64,000 nucleotides of DNA from Cricetomys ansorgei. Lineage: Eukaryota > Chordata > Mammalia > Rodentia > Nesomyidae. Under the pieces are notes generated by a model, which saw nothing but the letters and a program-made list of their open reading frames with translations, had not been told where the DNA came from and did not search any database. Location: assembly GCA_026225945.1 (NCBI GenBank), contig JAMJFZ010001133.1, positions 1,369,501 through 1,433,500 of the forward strand, in the 5' to 3' direction. A program made the translations under genes and the position numbers. The stretch's first letter is position 1. Each line of letters begins with the position of its first letter. Positions 21,965 through 34,579 of the stretch are shown piece after piece.

Positions 21965-22904
21965 ATCTTTTTTTCTCCATGGAAATGCCTTCCCTTCTAT
22001 TAACACTTACTCAGGAAGCTGCCAAGAGTGCTGGGTCCCAAGCTTGTCTCCTGAAACCTGTCTCTGCAGAGGAAAGTGAGTCACCACCCCTGCCTCCCTC
22101 ACAAGTGTGGGAGTCAGCTTGACAGTGTCCTTTACACAGTGAGGTTTTGAGCTGACTAGAGGAGCACCCTTGGGAGCACCCAAAACAATATATGCAAAGT
22201 CTCTCTACACTTTAACTGCGGAGCTTACTAATTTTGTATGTAGCTCGGGTGCCTAGCTTCTATTAAACTTCTTAGTATTTGATGGCTTTGCCTACACTCA
22301 GCTCCAAAAATACAATTAATTTTCTAGTCCACATATATTGAACCCCTCATTATTTTCAGGCTCTTCACAATATGCTCCTTACCCATAACATTTTAAATTA
22401 ATTAGCTGATATTTGGCTGTCTTCCTTATGAGGCCTTGGATCTTTGAATACAGGGAAACCACATTCATCATTGTATCTCTGGTGCTTAAAAAACAAACAG
22501 ACCAGCAGATAACTGCCTGGGAATTCGAATTTCAAAAATCTCAAGACCTGGAATTTCATGTCCAAATCCATATGATTTGCAGTAAAATTTCCAGTCATAA
22601 AACTGTCCTGACAATTCATTTGCAATGAGAAGCCATGAGAGGAACAGCACCCACAATGCACTGCTGCAACATAAATTCAACACAAGGAAAAGGGGACAGA
22701 TTACTATTTTAATGCAAAACACAAGCCCATTTTTAAAGATCACTAATACAATGCCATGTGTGTTAGCAGGAAAGACTTTCTAAACATACTCAGAAATAAA
22801 TATATCTTATATATACTGTCGTATTAAAAAACATCAAGAAGCTTCTACTAAATTATTTTCTTTCACAAATTATCTTTGCAGAAATATATATTTATCTTCA
22901 TTTT
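21965..22904. other. Non-coding sequence, nothing recognised
   Basis: Overlapping frames of 71-87 codons on both strands at 22398-22743 have no recognisable domain and no splice context. Confidence 0.45.
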
Positions 22905-22995
22905 ATTTATATCTATTTTTTGAGAACGTCTGACATTATGTAGAATATCTTGGTCATATCTGTTCCTCTATCCCTCCCTGCAGCTCCCTGCTTGT
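22905..22995 (-). mobile_element. L1 3' end fragment, antisense
   Basis: 'tagaatatcttggtcatatc' and 'ctctatccctccctgcagct' follow the reverse complement of the L1 3' terminus. Confidence 0.6.
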
Positions 22996-23477
22996 CTGCT
23001 CCCAACATATTAATTACTAAAGCAAAAATAATTTAACAAATGTCTCTAAAGAAACTGTGGCAACCAGCAGGAGGTGTGAGAGTATTTTTAGCAGAAGCAT
23101 GGCATTTACAGAAGGGAGAAGGTTTGGATGTTAGTATCCATCTGTTAAAAGAAAACCTTGGCCTGCTTCCACACAGGTTTCAGGTCCTATACTTTCTGAT
23201 TTGAATCCATTATTAACAAAGGGATTTAATGGAACTCTGCCACTGTCAGATGTTGCTCTTGGGGCTTAAACAGAAATGTTTCCTTTGTGATATTGAAATT
23301 AAGACTATTCTCATGCTTCTTTGATTGTTTTTAGTACTTCTTGTTTCTTTTTGCTTTTGTCCTTGGTTTGTGTCCATTCTGTTTAAAAGGATGATTGACT
23401 ACATATTTAATCCTGAAACATCCTGCTGTTTCTCAAACATAATCGGTGCTCTGTAAATATTGGGCAATTATTGTTTT
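22996..23477. other. Non-coding sequence, nothing recognised
   Basis: AT-rich; no repeat identified. Confidence 0.4.
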
Positions 23478-23582
23478 AGGGCTACCCTATGTACCCCAGG
23501 TTAGCCTCAAATTTGCAGCAGTTCTGGTTCAGCTCTTTGGGGCTAGGATTACAAGCTTTTGTGAACACACCCAGTGATTTTG
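23478..23582 (-). mobile_element. Old B1 SINE, antisense
   Basis: 'accccaggttagcctcaaat' and 'ggggctaggattacaagctt' and 'gaacacacccag' are the reverse complement of a diverged B1. The two 79-98-codon frames around it are not genes. Confidence 0.8.
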
Positions 23583-24024
23583 TCTCTTTTGGAAAAGAAA
23601 TTATTTTGTATAGATTTCTACTCTGGGATCCTGACCATACAATACCAAATTTACTGTCTAATTCAACTAACTTCATTATCTCAGAAAATTTAAATAACTT
23701 CATAGAATTGTCAACATTCACTTCATAGAAAATAAGGAACAACAAGAAAGGGGGAAAAATGTAATACACACGCAACACTTATTTCTCCTTCGTTTAAAAA
23801 TATTTTCTTTACTAGGCAAGTTTTATAAAACTGAAAATTCTTTGATGATCTTACAAGACCAGATCAAAATGAAATTAATTTTCCACATTTAAAATGATTG
23901 ATAATGTCTGTCTTCGTTTCTATCCTCCCCATTTGCTGTCTTTTCTGGTAAAATTAAAAATTGATTGAAACTGGGATGCACATTTTTATAACCATGTACA
24001 AACACAGTTTTGTTGTTTGTTGTT

Positions 24025-24077
24025 TTAAAGATTTTTACATGATTGCTCTTGTTTTTATTTATATGCATGTATGTGTG

Positions 24078-24125
<48 letters not shown>

Positions 24126-24240
24126 GTGTCATGTGTGTGGGTGGCTCCAGAGACCAGAAGAGGGCATGGGTTCCCAGAAGCTGGAGTTACAGACACTTGT
24201 GAGCCACCTGACCTGGGTGTTGGGAACTATACCTGCTGAG
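24025..24240 (-). mobile_element. B2/B3-family SINE with TG tract, antisense
   Basis: 'agaccagaagagggcatggg', 'aagctggagttacagacact' and 'tgtgagccacctgacctggg' are the reverse complement of a B2/B3-family body. The head beyond 'gggaactatacc' is missing. Confidence 0.82.
24080..24124. repeat. (TG)22 microsatellite
   Basis: Lies at the tail side of the antisense SINE and was probably seeded by its CA-rich 3' end. Confidence 0.97.
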
Positions 24241-24321
24241 AGCCATGTGAGAGGACACAGCCAGCGTTGGGGCTTCAGGAGCACTGCCCACTGTTTCCAG
24301 GGTATGTTTTCCTCAATAGCC

Positions 24322-24322
<1 letters not shown>

Positions 24323-24382
<60 letters not shown>
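24323..24382. repeat. (CTG)20 trinucleotide repeat
   Basis: Twenty uninterrupted CTG units on the plus strand (CAG on the minus). Translated frames give poly-Ala, poly-Leu or poly-Cys and are not genes. Confidence 0.99.
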
Positions 24383-24385
<3 letters not shown>

Positions 24386-25616
24386 ATTGACATGCTGACT
24401 GCTACTAGAGTCACTTTATCTCTCTTGTGCTACAAAAATTCCCAGGGGTCTTCAGTCCCTCACTACTATTCATAACAACAGTGGTGACTTTCTAAAAAGG
24501 CAAAGCTACTCAGTTAAATTGGTTCAACTGCAACTCCAGAAAGAATAACTTAAGAAACATATATAGTTAAAAAGTGTATGTTTGCCAGCTGTTATGGAGA
24601 AAGTTACTTGGGTAGAACAAAACATATTCTTGGCTGCTGAGGACTTGCTAGATCAGGAAGCAAATAGAAAGGGAGTGCAATTGCTAGGGCTCACAGGTCT
24701 GTGATTAATAGATGACAGGTGTGTTTCACTGTTAAGTTTGATCAAATTTGTTTTTCTTTGTTTTACAATTCATGTTTTACAATTTACAATTTACAAATTA
24801 TGAATTTGCTGATGCACCTTAAGAACATAAAGACAATGTAGCAGATATATTTTCTTCTCTATATGATAAAGAAAGTTTAATAGAAAAATAATAGAGTGAC
24901 TGATTATTGTTCGGTTACCATAAGTTACAACCTAATAAGGAAATTGGCTAAGAGAAAATACTTGGCTTCCATCTATGGGAACAGAATATATAAGAGATGT
25001 TTTGTTATGTTTGGGTATTTTCATGGTAACCTGCTTAAGGGCTTTTGCTCAAAGGTATAAAAGATATATGAGTGTGGAATTGGAAAGGTTGAATATAAGA
25101 GAGTTTGAAAGGTGGAATGGGCAAAGTGGTATCTACATTATTGAAGGAGTGCACAAGTTTGGATGAATGCACAAGAATGAATCCATAAGACATCATCCAC
25201 AAGGCTTCATCCACAAGACAGTTTGCAAGATGTATGTATGTTAAACTTTACAAGATGTAGGTGTATATGAGGTGTGTGTGTATTTATGTGAGTGGGGGAG
25301 TTGAAGCTTTACTCCATCCACAAGATTCATGAATGTATGTGTGTGTGATTATGGGAAATGAAAAGAATAAGATTGTTGAAGTTTGCCTTTTCCTACAAGA
25401 AGTGTATGTGTGTGTATAAAATTAAATTGAATAGAGAAGAAAAAGCTTGAATTGAATAGAGAGAGAAAGGGGAAGGAAAATATCGAAGTAAAGAGAAAAG
25501 TCTAGTGCCATCTAGAAAAACTATGAAAAAAGGGAGATTGAGATCTGATTCAAGAAAAGCGTGTGCATGAGTGATTTTTCACCAACTCCACACCCACATC
25601 CTCAAAGCCCTGACCT
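24383..25616. other. Unassigned AT/purine-rich stretch, possible LTR
   Basis: Contains TTTACAA repeated three times near 24775-24797, a TATA-like 'caaaggtataaaagatata' near 25051, and ATCCACAAG three times between 25193 and 25325. These features would suit a decayed LTR, but no family was recognised. Confidence 0.3.
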
Positions 25617-25698
25617 TCCAGGGATGGACCCTGGTATATAACCAGGTCCTCTGTAAGAGCAACCAGAGAAATTAAGCACTGAGACGTTACTCCAGCCC
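25617..25698 (-). mobile_element. B2/B3-family SINE fragment, antisense
   Basis: 'caggtcctctgtaagagcaa' and 'gagacgttactccagcccag' are the reverse complement of the SINE head region. Confidence 0.75.
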
Positions 25699-26177
25699 AG
25701 CAAATGCAGTGTTTTAAGAGTGAGTTTACAGTCAGACTCTTGAACTACATCTTTATTATGTAAGAAACTTCCTGACTTAGAGTAGTAGAGTGTTTATTTG
25801 GCATAGGAAACCCTTTGATCTTTCATCTGAATTTGATTCTGAAGCTCAAACCATGGAATAAGAAGATGTGTAGAGATAGTGAGAGCCCTCTGTTCTCAGA
25901 ACCCCAGAATCGAAAGCACTCCGATGAAACTTTCGTGAACCCCAGCTCTAAATATTCACCACACAAATAGAAACTGCTACTTGGGGGTTTTATGGCAGCA
26001 GAAATCTATCCATCTTGGCTATTAAAAGGAACAATTTTGTAAAATTTTAAACACTTGCTAAATTATTAAATAATTGTACAGTAAGTCAAGTCATTACAAG
26101 TCATAAAATCCTTTCCTCACTGTAACAGTTTGCTCATAGCAGTGAATTATTTTCTAAATTACAAAAGGCACTCTTCT
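25699..26177. other. Non-coding sequence, nothing recognised
   Basis: No repeat or exon identified. Confidence 0.4.
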
Positions 26178-26345
26178 GGTTGGAGAGATGATTCAGAAGT
26201 TAAGACCACTTGCCGCTGTGTGCAGAGGACATGGGTCCAGCAGGTTCAACGCCTTCCTCTGGCCTCTGCGAGCATTGCACTCACAGGTGCGCACACCCCC
26301 TCCCCGACATATATTTGTAATTAAAAATAAATCTTAGAACAGAAA
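26178..26345 (+). mobile_element. B2/B3-family SINE, internally deleted
   Basis: Starts 'ggttggagagatgattcaga', with the tRNA-like A-box, then jumps from the 'gggtccagcaggttcaacgc' part to 'cctctggcctctgcgagcat' and an A-rich tail 'ttaaaaataaatcttag'. Imperfect flanking similarity (aaaggcactct / aaagccacttt) may be a target-site duplication. Confidence 0.87.
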
Positions 26346-27790
26346 AGAAAGCCACTTTGCAAGATACCTCTGCAGAACCTCTTTGTGCCACTGAGGCACA
26401 CCGACACTGTAGAACCGGTAAGCCAAGGAATCGGGTCGGTCACACACATCCTCTTAACTCCTTTATGGTGATATTCTGCGTGATTTTATACACATCAAGT
26501 GATACTATCCCATCATTATAAGATTGTTTTTACAAGATTCCCCATGGTCAGTCTCTGTCTCCTGTGATAGAACTAGAGGCTCCTCGGAGCGAGTGGCTGA
26601 ATGTGAAAATTCTTCCAATTATTTTAAACACTGGATCACCCTAACTCTTCTTTCTCCCATGATGCAACTGGTGACTTCTCAGAGTCATCGGCTGTGTCCT
26701 AAGATTCTTCATGTTTTGTCACAACATCAGCACCAAACTATTCACAAAAAAAAAAAAAAAAAAAAAGACTTTCTGAAAAGTCTTTCTAAATCAACTCACA
26801 GTCCTGATGGGTGTTTACTGAAACTAATTTCAAGTCATTAGGTCAAGTATGAAGGGCACACACAGGGGCCCTAAGAGGGGCGGGCACTAGTGGCTTAATG
26901 CTACCAAATGTCAGTTGGCCAGTATAAGAGAAAACATCTGGCAAACAAACCTCTGCTTCAAATTCTCAGTATTTTTTTCCAAGGGTAAATGTAGAATGAA
27001 TTAAAGCTCTGAAGTCTACTAAACCAAGAATAACTAAAACATGTAAATTATGCTTTTTCCCCCTCCCTGTCAACTAAATAGGCATGGTTTTATAAGCACA
27101 GTTTAATCCAAAAAGCAGATGTAATTTTTCCTAAGGATAAAAAGTAAGCCAACTGGCTCACATAGTACCTTCTCTCTCTGGCCTTATTGGAAGTGGCAGG
27201 TTGAAAGACCCCAGGAAAGACCCCAGGAAAGTGATGGAGTCAAAGAAAGAAGCTCTAGTCCTCTGTAGGAGATAGAACAAAAAACACCACATGGGAAGGG
27301 AGAGGAAGGAGGGGCATTTAAGGGAAGAGTGAAATATTGTCTCTGAAATGGCAATGATGCTGAGAAAGGACTTCACACACTTCTAACAGGCTCATGCACA
27401 CAGGCGAAAGGCAGTGCACCAAACAGGGTATCTTCCACTGAGCACGCCCATCAGCTATCTCTGTCCTCCCATTCCCTGCTGCAAACAGTGAAATTCCTTA
27501 ACACAACACACAGAGGCTCTTTCCTGAAGTGATGGGTCGGGAGGCTGTTTGTTAAGTCTGTCGACTTTTCTGGTGGAGGATGTGGTATCAATGTCCACGT
27601 GGGAAAGGGTGTCATTTGTTTCTCTACAGTCACCACACAGCACCCTGCTAGCTGCTCCCTGAAATATTTGTGGCTTAAACACAGGAGTGCGATTTTTCAG
27701 AGGGTGGATCACAGCTTGTTTTCAGAACAGCCTTCGAGGTCCAAAGATATCCCGTGTCAACCGTGCGGTGAAGATAAGTGCCACGGAAGG
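26346..27790. other. Non-coding sequence with an A21 tract
   Basis: Contains a pure A21 run at 26746-26766. A duplicated 'gaaagaccccagg' lies near 27210. Frames of 72-114 codons have no recognisable domain. Confidence 0.45.
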
Positions 27791-27922
27791 TATGGAGCGA
27801 TGTCTCAGAGGTCAAAAGCATGTGCTGACTGCACAGAAGACCACAGTTTGGTTCCCAGTACCCATACCGGGCAGCTCACTACTGTATACTTTAAATCAAC
27901 AAATATAAAAACAAGAAGAAGA
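27791..27922 (+). mobile_element. B2/B3-family SINE
   Basis: 'tatggagcgatgtctcagag', 'gcatgtgctgactgcacaga', 'ttggttcccagtacccatac' and 'gggcagctcac' follow the SINE head and body, ending in an A-rich tail. Confidence 0.82.
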
Positions 27923-28237
27923 AGTACATCAACTTCAGGCTGATTGGGATGTCTATTTCTTGTTTTAGATTTTTAAGATTAAATTATATCCATCTAAAGA
28001 CTACATTCGTACTTGGTGCATATTACATATTTAGTAAGTGAAAGCCTTAATTATTAGTCTGGAAGAGCAGGGATGTTGGCGAGTGTAACCCTGTGGTGAA
28101 GAAGCAGGATTCCCTCTGGGCCACAGGGGTCCGTGCAGTCTTCAGTAAAAGAAGACTCCTGCACAAATCTACTGCCATGCCACACTTAACAAGGCTCCAC
28201 ACTCTCGCTAGACTTTTATTTTTATTATTTTTCTTTG

Positions 28238-28316
28238 TTTTCTAGTGCTAGGAACTGAATTCAGGGAATTGGACATTCTGCAACCTCTCCTCCATTGAAC
28301 TATACTATCAGACATC
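28238..28316 (-). mobile_element. ID/B4-like SINE fragment, antisense
   Basis: 'tctagtgctaggaactgaat' and 'cctccattgaactatactat' resemble the reverse complement of the ID part of a B4 (gtgctggggatcgaaccc... ctgagctac). Very diverged. Confidence 0.45.
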
Positions 28317-28375
28317 ATTAGAGTTTTAAAATCAATACTATCTCTTTTAGGTTATTGTCTTCGTGTTAGATTTTG

Positions 28376-28530
28376 GTCCCATCTGTGTTATTTCAGCACT
28401 TGGGATGTTGGTGTAGGCAGATTGTCATGAGTTTGGAGCAACTCAGGGCTATACAATGAGTTCCATGTGAGCCTTGCCTACCTGGTGAATCCCTGACGCA
28501 AAAGCAAACAAACAGATAAATAGATAACTT
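28376..28530 (+). mobile_element. Old B1-type SINE
   Basis: 'tgtgttatttcagcacttgg', 'tgtaggcagattgtcatgag' and 'atacaatgagttccatgtga' follow B1 order, ending in an A/GATA-rich tail. Confidence 0.7.
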
Positions 28531-30242
28531 TTGCTTTCATTTGTGTTTCATGCCATGTCATATAAAACTATAACTACAAACTACTTTTATCTTCTAATTA
28601 TCTAACTTCTGAAGAGGAGATTGACAGCTTCCTACAACCTCTCCGTTAATGGGATAATAGGTACTTCTGGAGATGGATTGTCAGTGCTCTAATATCGAAC
28701 AGACTCCCCGTGTCTACAGCTCTCATAATCGAGACTGTGGGTGACTGAATCCATTTGAGTGGAACGTTGACCTTCTGTTTACATAATTCACATTTTCTGT
28801 TCCATGAGCAATTAATTTTCATAATGGTTGGCATTAGGAAAGGTCACCCTCTTGAATGAACCTTAATTTCTACCTATTATGGATGTGGTATGCTCCGTGC
28901 TGAAGGAATTGTGTAACTACCATACAGGAGTGTCTCAGGATAATGCTTTTAATTGAATAAAATAAAATCCATAGGATTATAATAAAAGTCAATGATACAA
29001 AAATGTCTTAAATATCAATAAATAAATATCAATAAATATAGTAACTAAGTAAACTATAATCCCAAACATGGTCCTACATTTCTACTTCCACTGTGATAAG
29101 GGCCAAAGAAATATCTATAGTGATAGAATTACTACTGTTACTAATAATTTTGAGATACTAAGTATAAAAAAAATTTTCCTGTAAAAAGTCAACAGACCCC
29201 ACGAGTATTCTTGTGATGTGGATATCAGTTCTAGTCTAGGTGTAAAGACAAAGATCTAGAAACCTGCAGTAAAAAATGCTCTAAAAATTTTTATAATGGC
29301 AAACAATTTTTTTCAGAATGAAAGAAATCTATTTCAAGTAATTTGAGCAAGGTTAATGAGTTGAGTCCACAAAATTCTAAGCTATATGAAAGATGATTAA
29401 AATATATAAACTTAAAATTGAAGCTGCTTCGATCCTTTGGGGTAAAGAGTTCAGATCCACAAGATGATTTGTAAAATGTCTTGGGAATAAGAATTTGGTT
29501 GATGCTAACAGATTACATTTAAACATATGTAAAGTATATGGACCCAAAAAAGAGAGCCAATGCCAGTGATATTTGTGTAACACAAGCAACATAGAGACCT
29601 ACATCTTTGTGTAAAATCCTGTGTGTGATTTTCTGTTACTTGTTCTTAAACTGGGGTTTCTTGTTCCAGAAACAATCACTGAGACAGGACAGCATCATGA
29701 TTCTAGGTTTTCCTGTGAAAGAAGAAACTAAATCTGCCCAGTGCCTCCAGGAAGACCTTGATTCTGCATTCGCTGATGGTTGGGGGTGATTCTTTCCTTC
29801 CCAAAGCACAACTAATGCTCATGTGCCTACTGTATCTGCCTCAACTAAAGTGACAAATACAAACTGAAACTGAAATAGCATATGGTGAGTGTGCAGCTCC
29901 TCAGGATAGGGAGAGGAACTTACCTACCAGTGTCTGAAAGGTTTCCTAACTACGACTCTGATGACGCTCAGATCTGCCACTGGAGAGACAGGAACTAAAC
30001 GTCTTTCATGTGTGGCAGTTCCCAATCCCCACATATCCTTACTTCTCCAAGCCCCACACAGGCACATCAGCCACCTCTACTCCTCCCTCAGAACCTCCAC
30101 TGAGGAATCCAAACTTCCCTCCATATCTTAGTAACCATGAAGTGACTTCTTGCAGAGTCAATACATCTGACTTTTGTCTTTCAGAATTTAGCCAGATGAT
30201 TTTTTGCAGGCAGCCTAGAGATTAAGACTTGTTATCAGGAAG
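28531..30242. other. Repeat-poor non-coding stretch
   Basis: About 1.7 kb of complex AT-rich sequence with no recognised repeat. No frame longer than about 72 codons; no exon signature was recognised. Confidence 0.45.
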
Positions 30243-30385
30243 CTAGATATGGTTCACTGGTTAAGGATACTGGCTGCTCTTCTAGAGGACCCATATTTGA
30301 TCTCTAGCACCCAGATAGTAGCTCACAACTGTCTGTACCCACAGTTTCAGGGGATCCAAACTAAGGTCCTCATGTTCAGACAGTT
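30243..30385 (+). mobile_element. B2/B3-family SINE, 3'-truncated
   Basis: 'ggttcactggttaaggatac', 'tggctgctcttctagaggac', 'agtagctcacaactgtctgt' and 'ttcaggggatcc' follow B2/B3 closely. A 111-codon frame that begins inside it is not a gene. Confidence 0.9.
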
Positions 30386-30685
30386 ATTAAAAGAAGTTTG
30401 TGGAGGCAGAAAGGTGCCTGATGCTGAGCCCTCCATCAGCACTGGCTATCTGTCCCATGGCTGCTTCTTCTCATTCATCCCCAGCCATGACCACTCATTC
30501 CCTTCCTCGTTGAGTTCCACAACTGCTTTGCATCACTGGAAGACAATTAGCCCAAGTCTTTGTGCCTATTCTCTGGTATTCTGAGGCTTCTGGGTTTCTC
30601 CTACTATCAACTGTTTTTTTGACTATCTGATATCTGAATTTTAACATGTCACAGCACATAAATGTTAATGTATATGTTAATGTAG

Positions 30686-31030
30686 AGATGGCTCAGTGGG
30701 TGAGAGCGTCTGCTGCCAGAAAGTGAGGATCTGAGTTTGGATCCCCAGAAACCGTGTGGAAACTGTGTTATGGCCATATTGATGCCTGCAACCCCAGTGA
30801 GAATCAGAGACAGGAGCGTCACTGGGCTTGCTGGGCAGTCAGCTGAGCCAAATAAAGTTGCAGTTCAATGAGAGATGCCACAACAAAAGTGTAAATTGGA
30901 GAAAAATAGAGGAGAAAACTACCTTTTCCTCTTCTCTGCATATACATACATGTACATGGACATACAGATCTACACATGCACACACTCACAAGAGAGAGAG
31001 AGGGAGATTGAGAGAGAGAGAGAAGAGAGT
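30686..31030 (+). mobile_element. Composite tRNA-head/B1-like SINE with CA/GA tail
   Basis: Head 'agagatggctcagtgggtga', then 'atctgagtttggatccccag', 'gatgcctgcaaccccagtga' and a B1-like 'cagagacaggagcgtcactg', ending in a CA-rich tail and a (GA)n run at 30991-31028. Confidence 0.82.
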
Positions 31031-33224
31031 TGTATTTAAAATATCAAGTCTTGTTCCCCTCCATGTAACACGATGCTCCCTTTGTCTTTCCCGTTTTAGT
31101 TACATGTTGCATGGTTGATCAAGCCTGATATTTGAAATCCCAGGCTGCACACAGATTATTTACCAACACGGCAGCATTATTTACCAACTTCAGCTAAGAT
31201 TGACCCCCAGACAGCCCCCTTGGCTCCATCCTCTTTACTATCTTCCTTCTCCAAACAGCATCTCTTGTTCAACCTTCAGTGGTAAGTTCCCCACTGTGTG
31301 TCTAGGTTGTTTTCAAAATTTCTTATATAGATTTAATTATTAATTTGTTTTATAATTAATTTTCATAGTTGTCTATTAGGGAACTGTTTTAATTACTTTC
31401 CTTGTACTATGCACTTTGATAGACACTGAAGATAAAAACTGTCTTCCCTGCCCATAATATAGTGGAGAATTATCCATCAAGGCTTAGAGTATAACTCAGG
31501 ATATCTGAGAAAAGTGTGGGAATGGATGCAGAAATTTTGATACAGATGTTCACAGGGGTGTTTGAGAGAAAGCCAGTGAAGCCACAGGCTCCTCAATCCC
31601 CAGAGCCTGGGTTCAAGAACAGAGATCAATCTAGAAAACTGTTCACATGAGCAGGTCCTTTCCCCAATGGCAGAACTATATTCTACAAACATATCCTCAT
31701 ACACATGCTCCCAACCCTCATCGAAGAGGCTGCTTTTTAAGCAGACAGAGGCTGTTACAGAGATTCATAACATGTCACAGTAGAGAGAATAGGACACTCA
31801 GAAGCTGTGTGAGAAGATAAACTCTGTAACAGTGAAAGCCTAGTCTCACTCATCAAGAATTATTCTTCTATTATTATTAAGCCCAATTATTACTTAATTA
31901 TCTTCCTATTCTTATTTTACAAACTTGGATTATCGTTTTATCATCGTATGAAGAGATTAAGAAAGGTGAAACTTAAATAAGAATTAAAAACCCTAAATTG
32001 AAGCTTCATGTCATTTATTACAATCTTTACTTTTATTGCCTTAAATCTTAATGTTCCTGTACCCCTAAACAAGTTAATATCTGTTATGTAGAAAAATTTG
32101 CACAATCATAAACCTATACGAAAGAAAAGAATGTTTCTTGTAACTCTCAGATCCTGAATAAGGAGGAAAAAATTTCTAAATATAAAAGGATTTCAGGCCC
32201 AATGATACATATATAAATTCAGAGAAAAGCAATAATACATTCAAGCCCAAAGTTTTAGGCACAAGAATGATGTACACAAATCTCGGTGGATTTTTGTGTT
32301 GCATTTCCTACCTCTTGTTTTAATAACATTCTCTCCCATGATGTTAATTTCATCTTAGAAGAAATAATAAACATAATATAATTCCTGATCGTTGCCATGG
32401 TGAAAACTCTCCCCCTACACTTATGAATGCAGATGAGTGACAGCGCTGGGCAGCCTTCTGGTGACTCTTCAGACTGTTTTAAAGACTGCAGCTGGGAATA
32501 CAGTCTTCCTCAGGGAAGTATGATAGGCAGTCAGGAGTCAGAAGATTCTAAGCTGGTGAAAGAAGCCATCTGTCTGCACTGTATCTGTGAATGAGGTCTG
32601 ACAGTGAGTACAGGAACTAAGTGTCAGAGGCAGCAGCTTGCCACCTTCACCTCCAACACACTGACGCTCCCTTCTGACTCAATATCCACGCAAACGTCTA
32701 ATTTCACCCATGAGCCACAGTAAGTGCTTGGCAGATCGAATCCACCATTACATGCTTTTGGTGTCTGGGATGGGGCCAAAGCTGGCTCACCTTAGGAGAA
32801 TGAATTAACAGGGATGGACTATTGGAAGCCAGAGAGACAAGCCTGCTAGAGCAGATTACTGATTGAGCTGCCCAGGTGAGTACCATATCAAGAGAGGTAG
32901 TTCCTCCAATCAGTAAGTCCTACAGCACACTGAGCTCCAGTCCTTAATGACTGTCAGTCTTTTTCTCATTTCCTTTTGCTTTAAATTGCCAGTATGTGGC
33001 ACTAAATATGGGGTGGGGTGGGAATTACTCAGAGTAAAATCCTGCAGATTGTTGGAAGGCTTCTGACTTTTATCTTTGTATTTGTGTATATGACTTATGA
33101 CATGTTTTATAGATTATTTCCATTTAAATGAAAGGAATGAAGTAAGTAAGAAACAAACATGTATAACTTTTCCACATAGATGATAAGATTTCATGGTGTG
33201 TATGATTTTTAACATTTTTGCTTA
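31031..33224. other. Repeat-poor non-coding stretch
   Basis: About 2.2 kb with no recognised transposon, RNA gene or exon. 31850-32300 is very AT-rich. Short frames near 31477-31704 and 32704-32886 match nothing I know. Confidence 0.45.
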
Positions 33225-33400
33225 TTTTGTGTGTGCACACCTGAGTATGTGTGGCCTCATGCACCATAGGACCCATATGGAAGTCAGAGGACAACCCACG
33301 GTAATCTGCCCCCTCCCATCACCTTCCAACCCAGAGGTCAAACTCAGGTCATCAGGCTGGGCAGCAAGTGCTTCTCATACTGAGCCATCTTAAAGGCCAT
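33225..33400 (-). mobile_element. B3-type SINE, antisense
   Basis: 'tggaagtcagaggacaaccc', 'aggtcaaactcaggtcatca' and 'catactgagccatcttaaag' are the reverse complement of B3. Confidence 0.87.
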
Positions 33401-33439
33401 GTTTGTGATAATTTCAATTGTCAGTGTAAGTGGACAGAA

Positions 33440-33745
33440 AAATGTCTAAGACAGATGCTACTACAGAGGTCCCTAAGTGGTCAAAATGTATAAGGTAAGT
33501 AAACATTGGGTGTCCAAGTCCAGCTGATACATCAACTCCAACCCCTAAATCTTTGAAAATATCAAGGAAGAGGAAATATCAAAGAAGGATCGTAAGAGCC
33601 AGAAGACCAGCGTTTCTGCTGCTACATAGTATCCTCTAGACATGACAGGGCAGCTATACCCAAACACTCTCAACAGCATGGTTGCCTGAGCAAGACCAGC
33701 ATAGTTAGACCACCAGTGGACATGCCAACGTGGATAGAAAAGTTA
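33440..33745 (+). mobile_element. L1 (Lx-type) 3' UTR fragment, sense
   Basis: 'taagagccagaagaccagcg', 'acatgacagggcagctatac', 'acagcatggttgcctgagca' and 'ggacatgccaacgtggatag' match the same 3' UTR segment seen at 18190-18345. Truncated at both sides. Confidence 0.72.
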
Positions 33746-33904
33746 CACTTAGCTATTCTGTTATTTTTTATTTCTGTCTAAGTGTGCTTACAATTTATTT
33801 AAACTTATTTTATTTAATGACCAAGCTCTCTGACACTTAATTACTTCACCAGAGTTAAAACAAAATCTTGTGGATAGTGACATATATGGCTGGATTTCAG
33901 CAAT

Positions 33905-34130
33905 ACGGCCTGATCTGGATTTTTAAAGAGTTTATTTTTAATTGTGGTGTGTGGGGGTGGGGGTGGACACATGGCTTCAGGTGTCTGTACAGGCCAGAAG
34001 AGGCCATCTGACCCTCTGACCCTCTGGAGCTGGATTGTGGATGCCCTAACATGGGTTCTGGAAGCCAAACTTGGGACATTCCTGAAAGCAGTGAGTGCTC
34101 TTAACACAGAGGCATCTTTTCAGCCCTGAT
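33905..34130 (-). mobile_element. B2/B3-family SINE, antisense
   Basis: 'acaggccagaagaggccatc', 'ccctctggagctggattgtg' and 'gcagtgagtgctcttaacac' are the reverse complement of a B2/B3-family body, ending at the head 'ttttcagccc'. A G-rich GTGGGGGTGGGGGTGG-like tract marks the tail side. Confidence 0.88.
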
Positions 34131-34579
34131 CTGTATTCTTGAAGGCATATAATGAGTCTTTAAATCCAGCGAACTGGTTCTTCCAAATCTTTTTCTTTGT
34201 TTCTTTTTTTAATCAATTTTTGCCATTGTGACTCTTTTTCTTAAAATAAATTTTGAATGCTCATTTCTTTCTACATAATAGTAATTTTGGAAATTCAATT
34301 GGTCACATATAATATCACAAGTGTCAGGACATTATGAAATCTTCCAAAAAAATGGTACTTCTCTGTTTTGAATTTGATATTTGAATTTTCTTCAGTATTT
34401 ACAGTTTTAATTTACAGCCTATATATATTTTATTAGATGCTCATCCTAGATATTTGGGCTACTCTAAACAGTACTTTAGATTTTCGTGTCTGTGCTTGGT
34501 TCCTAATATATGGAAACATAATTTACTTATTCCGTGTATCCTGACCCTCCTCATTACGTTTCTCAGAACAAAATGTTTT

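Noticed and set aside
24043..24390. 115-codon frame ending in a poly-alanine run
   Set aside because: Formed by a (TG)n array, an antisense SINE and the (CTG)20 tract. No domain and no transcript evidence.
27599..27943. 114-codon plus frame, and a 111-codon one at 30249-30584
   Set aside because: The first runs into a B2/B3 SINE and the second begins in one; neither has a domain.
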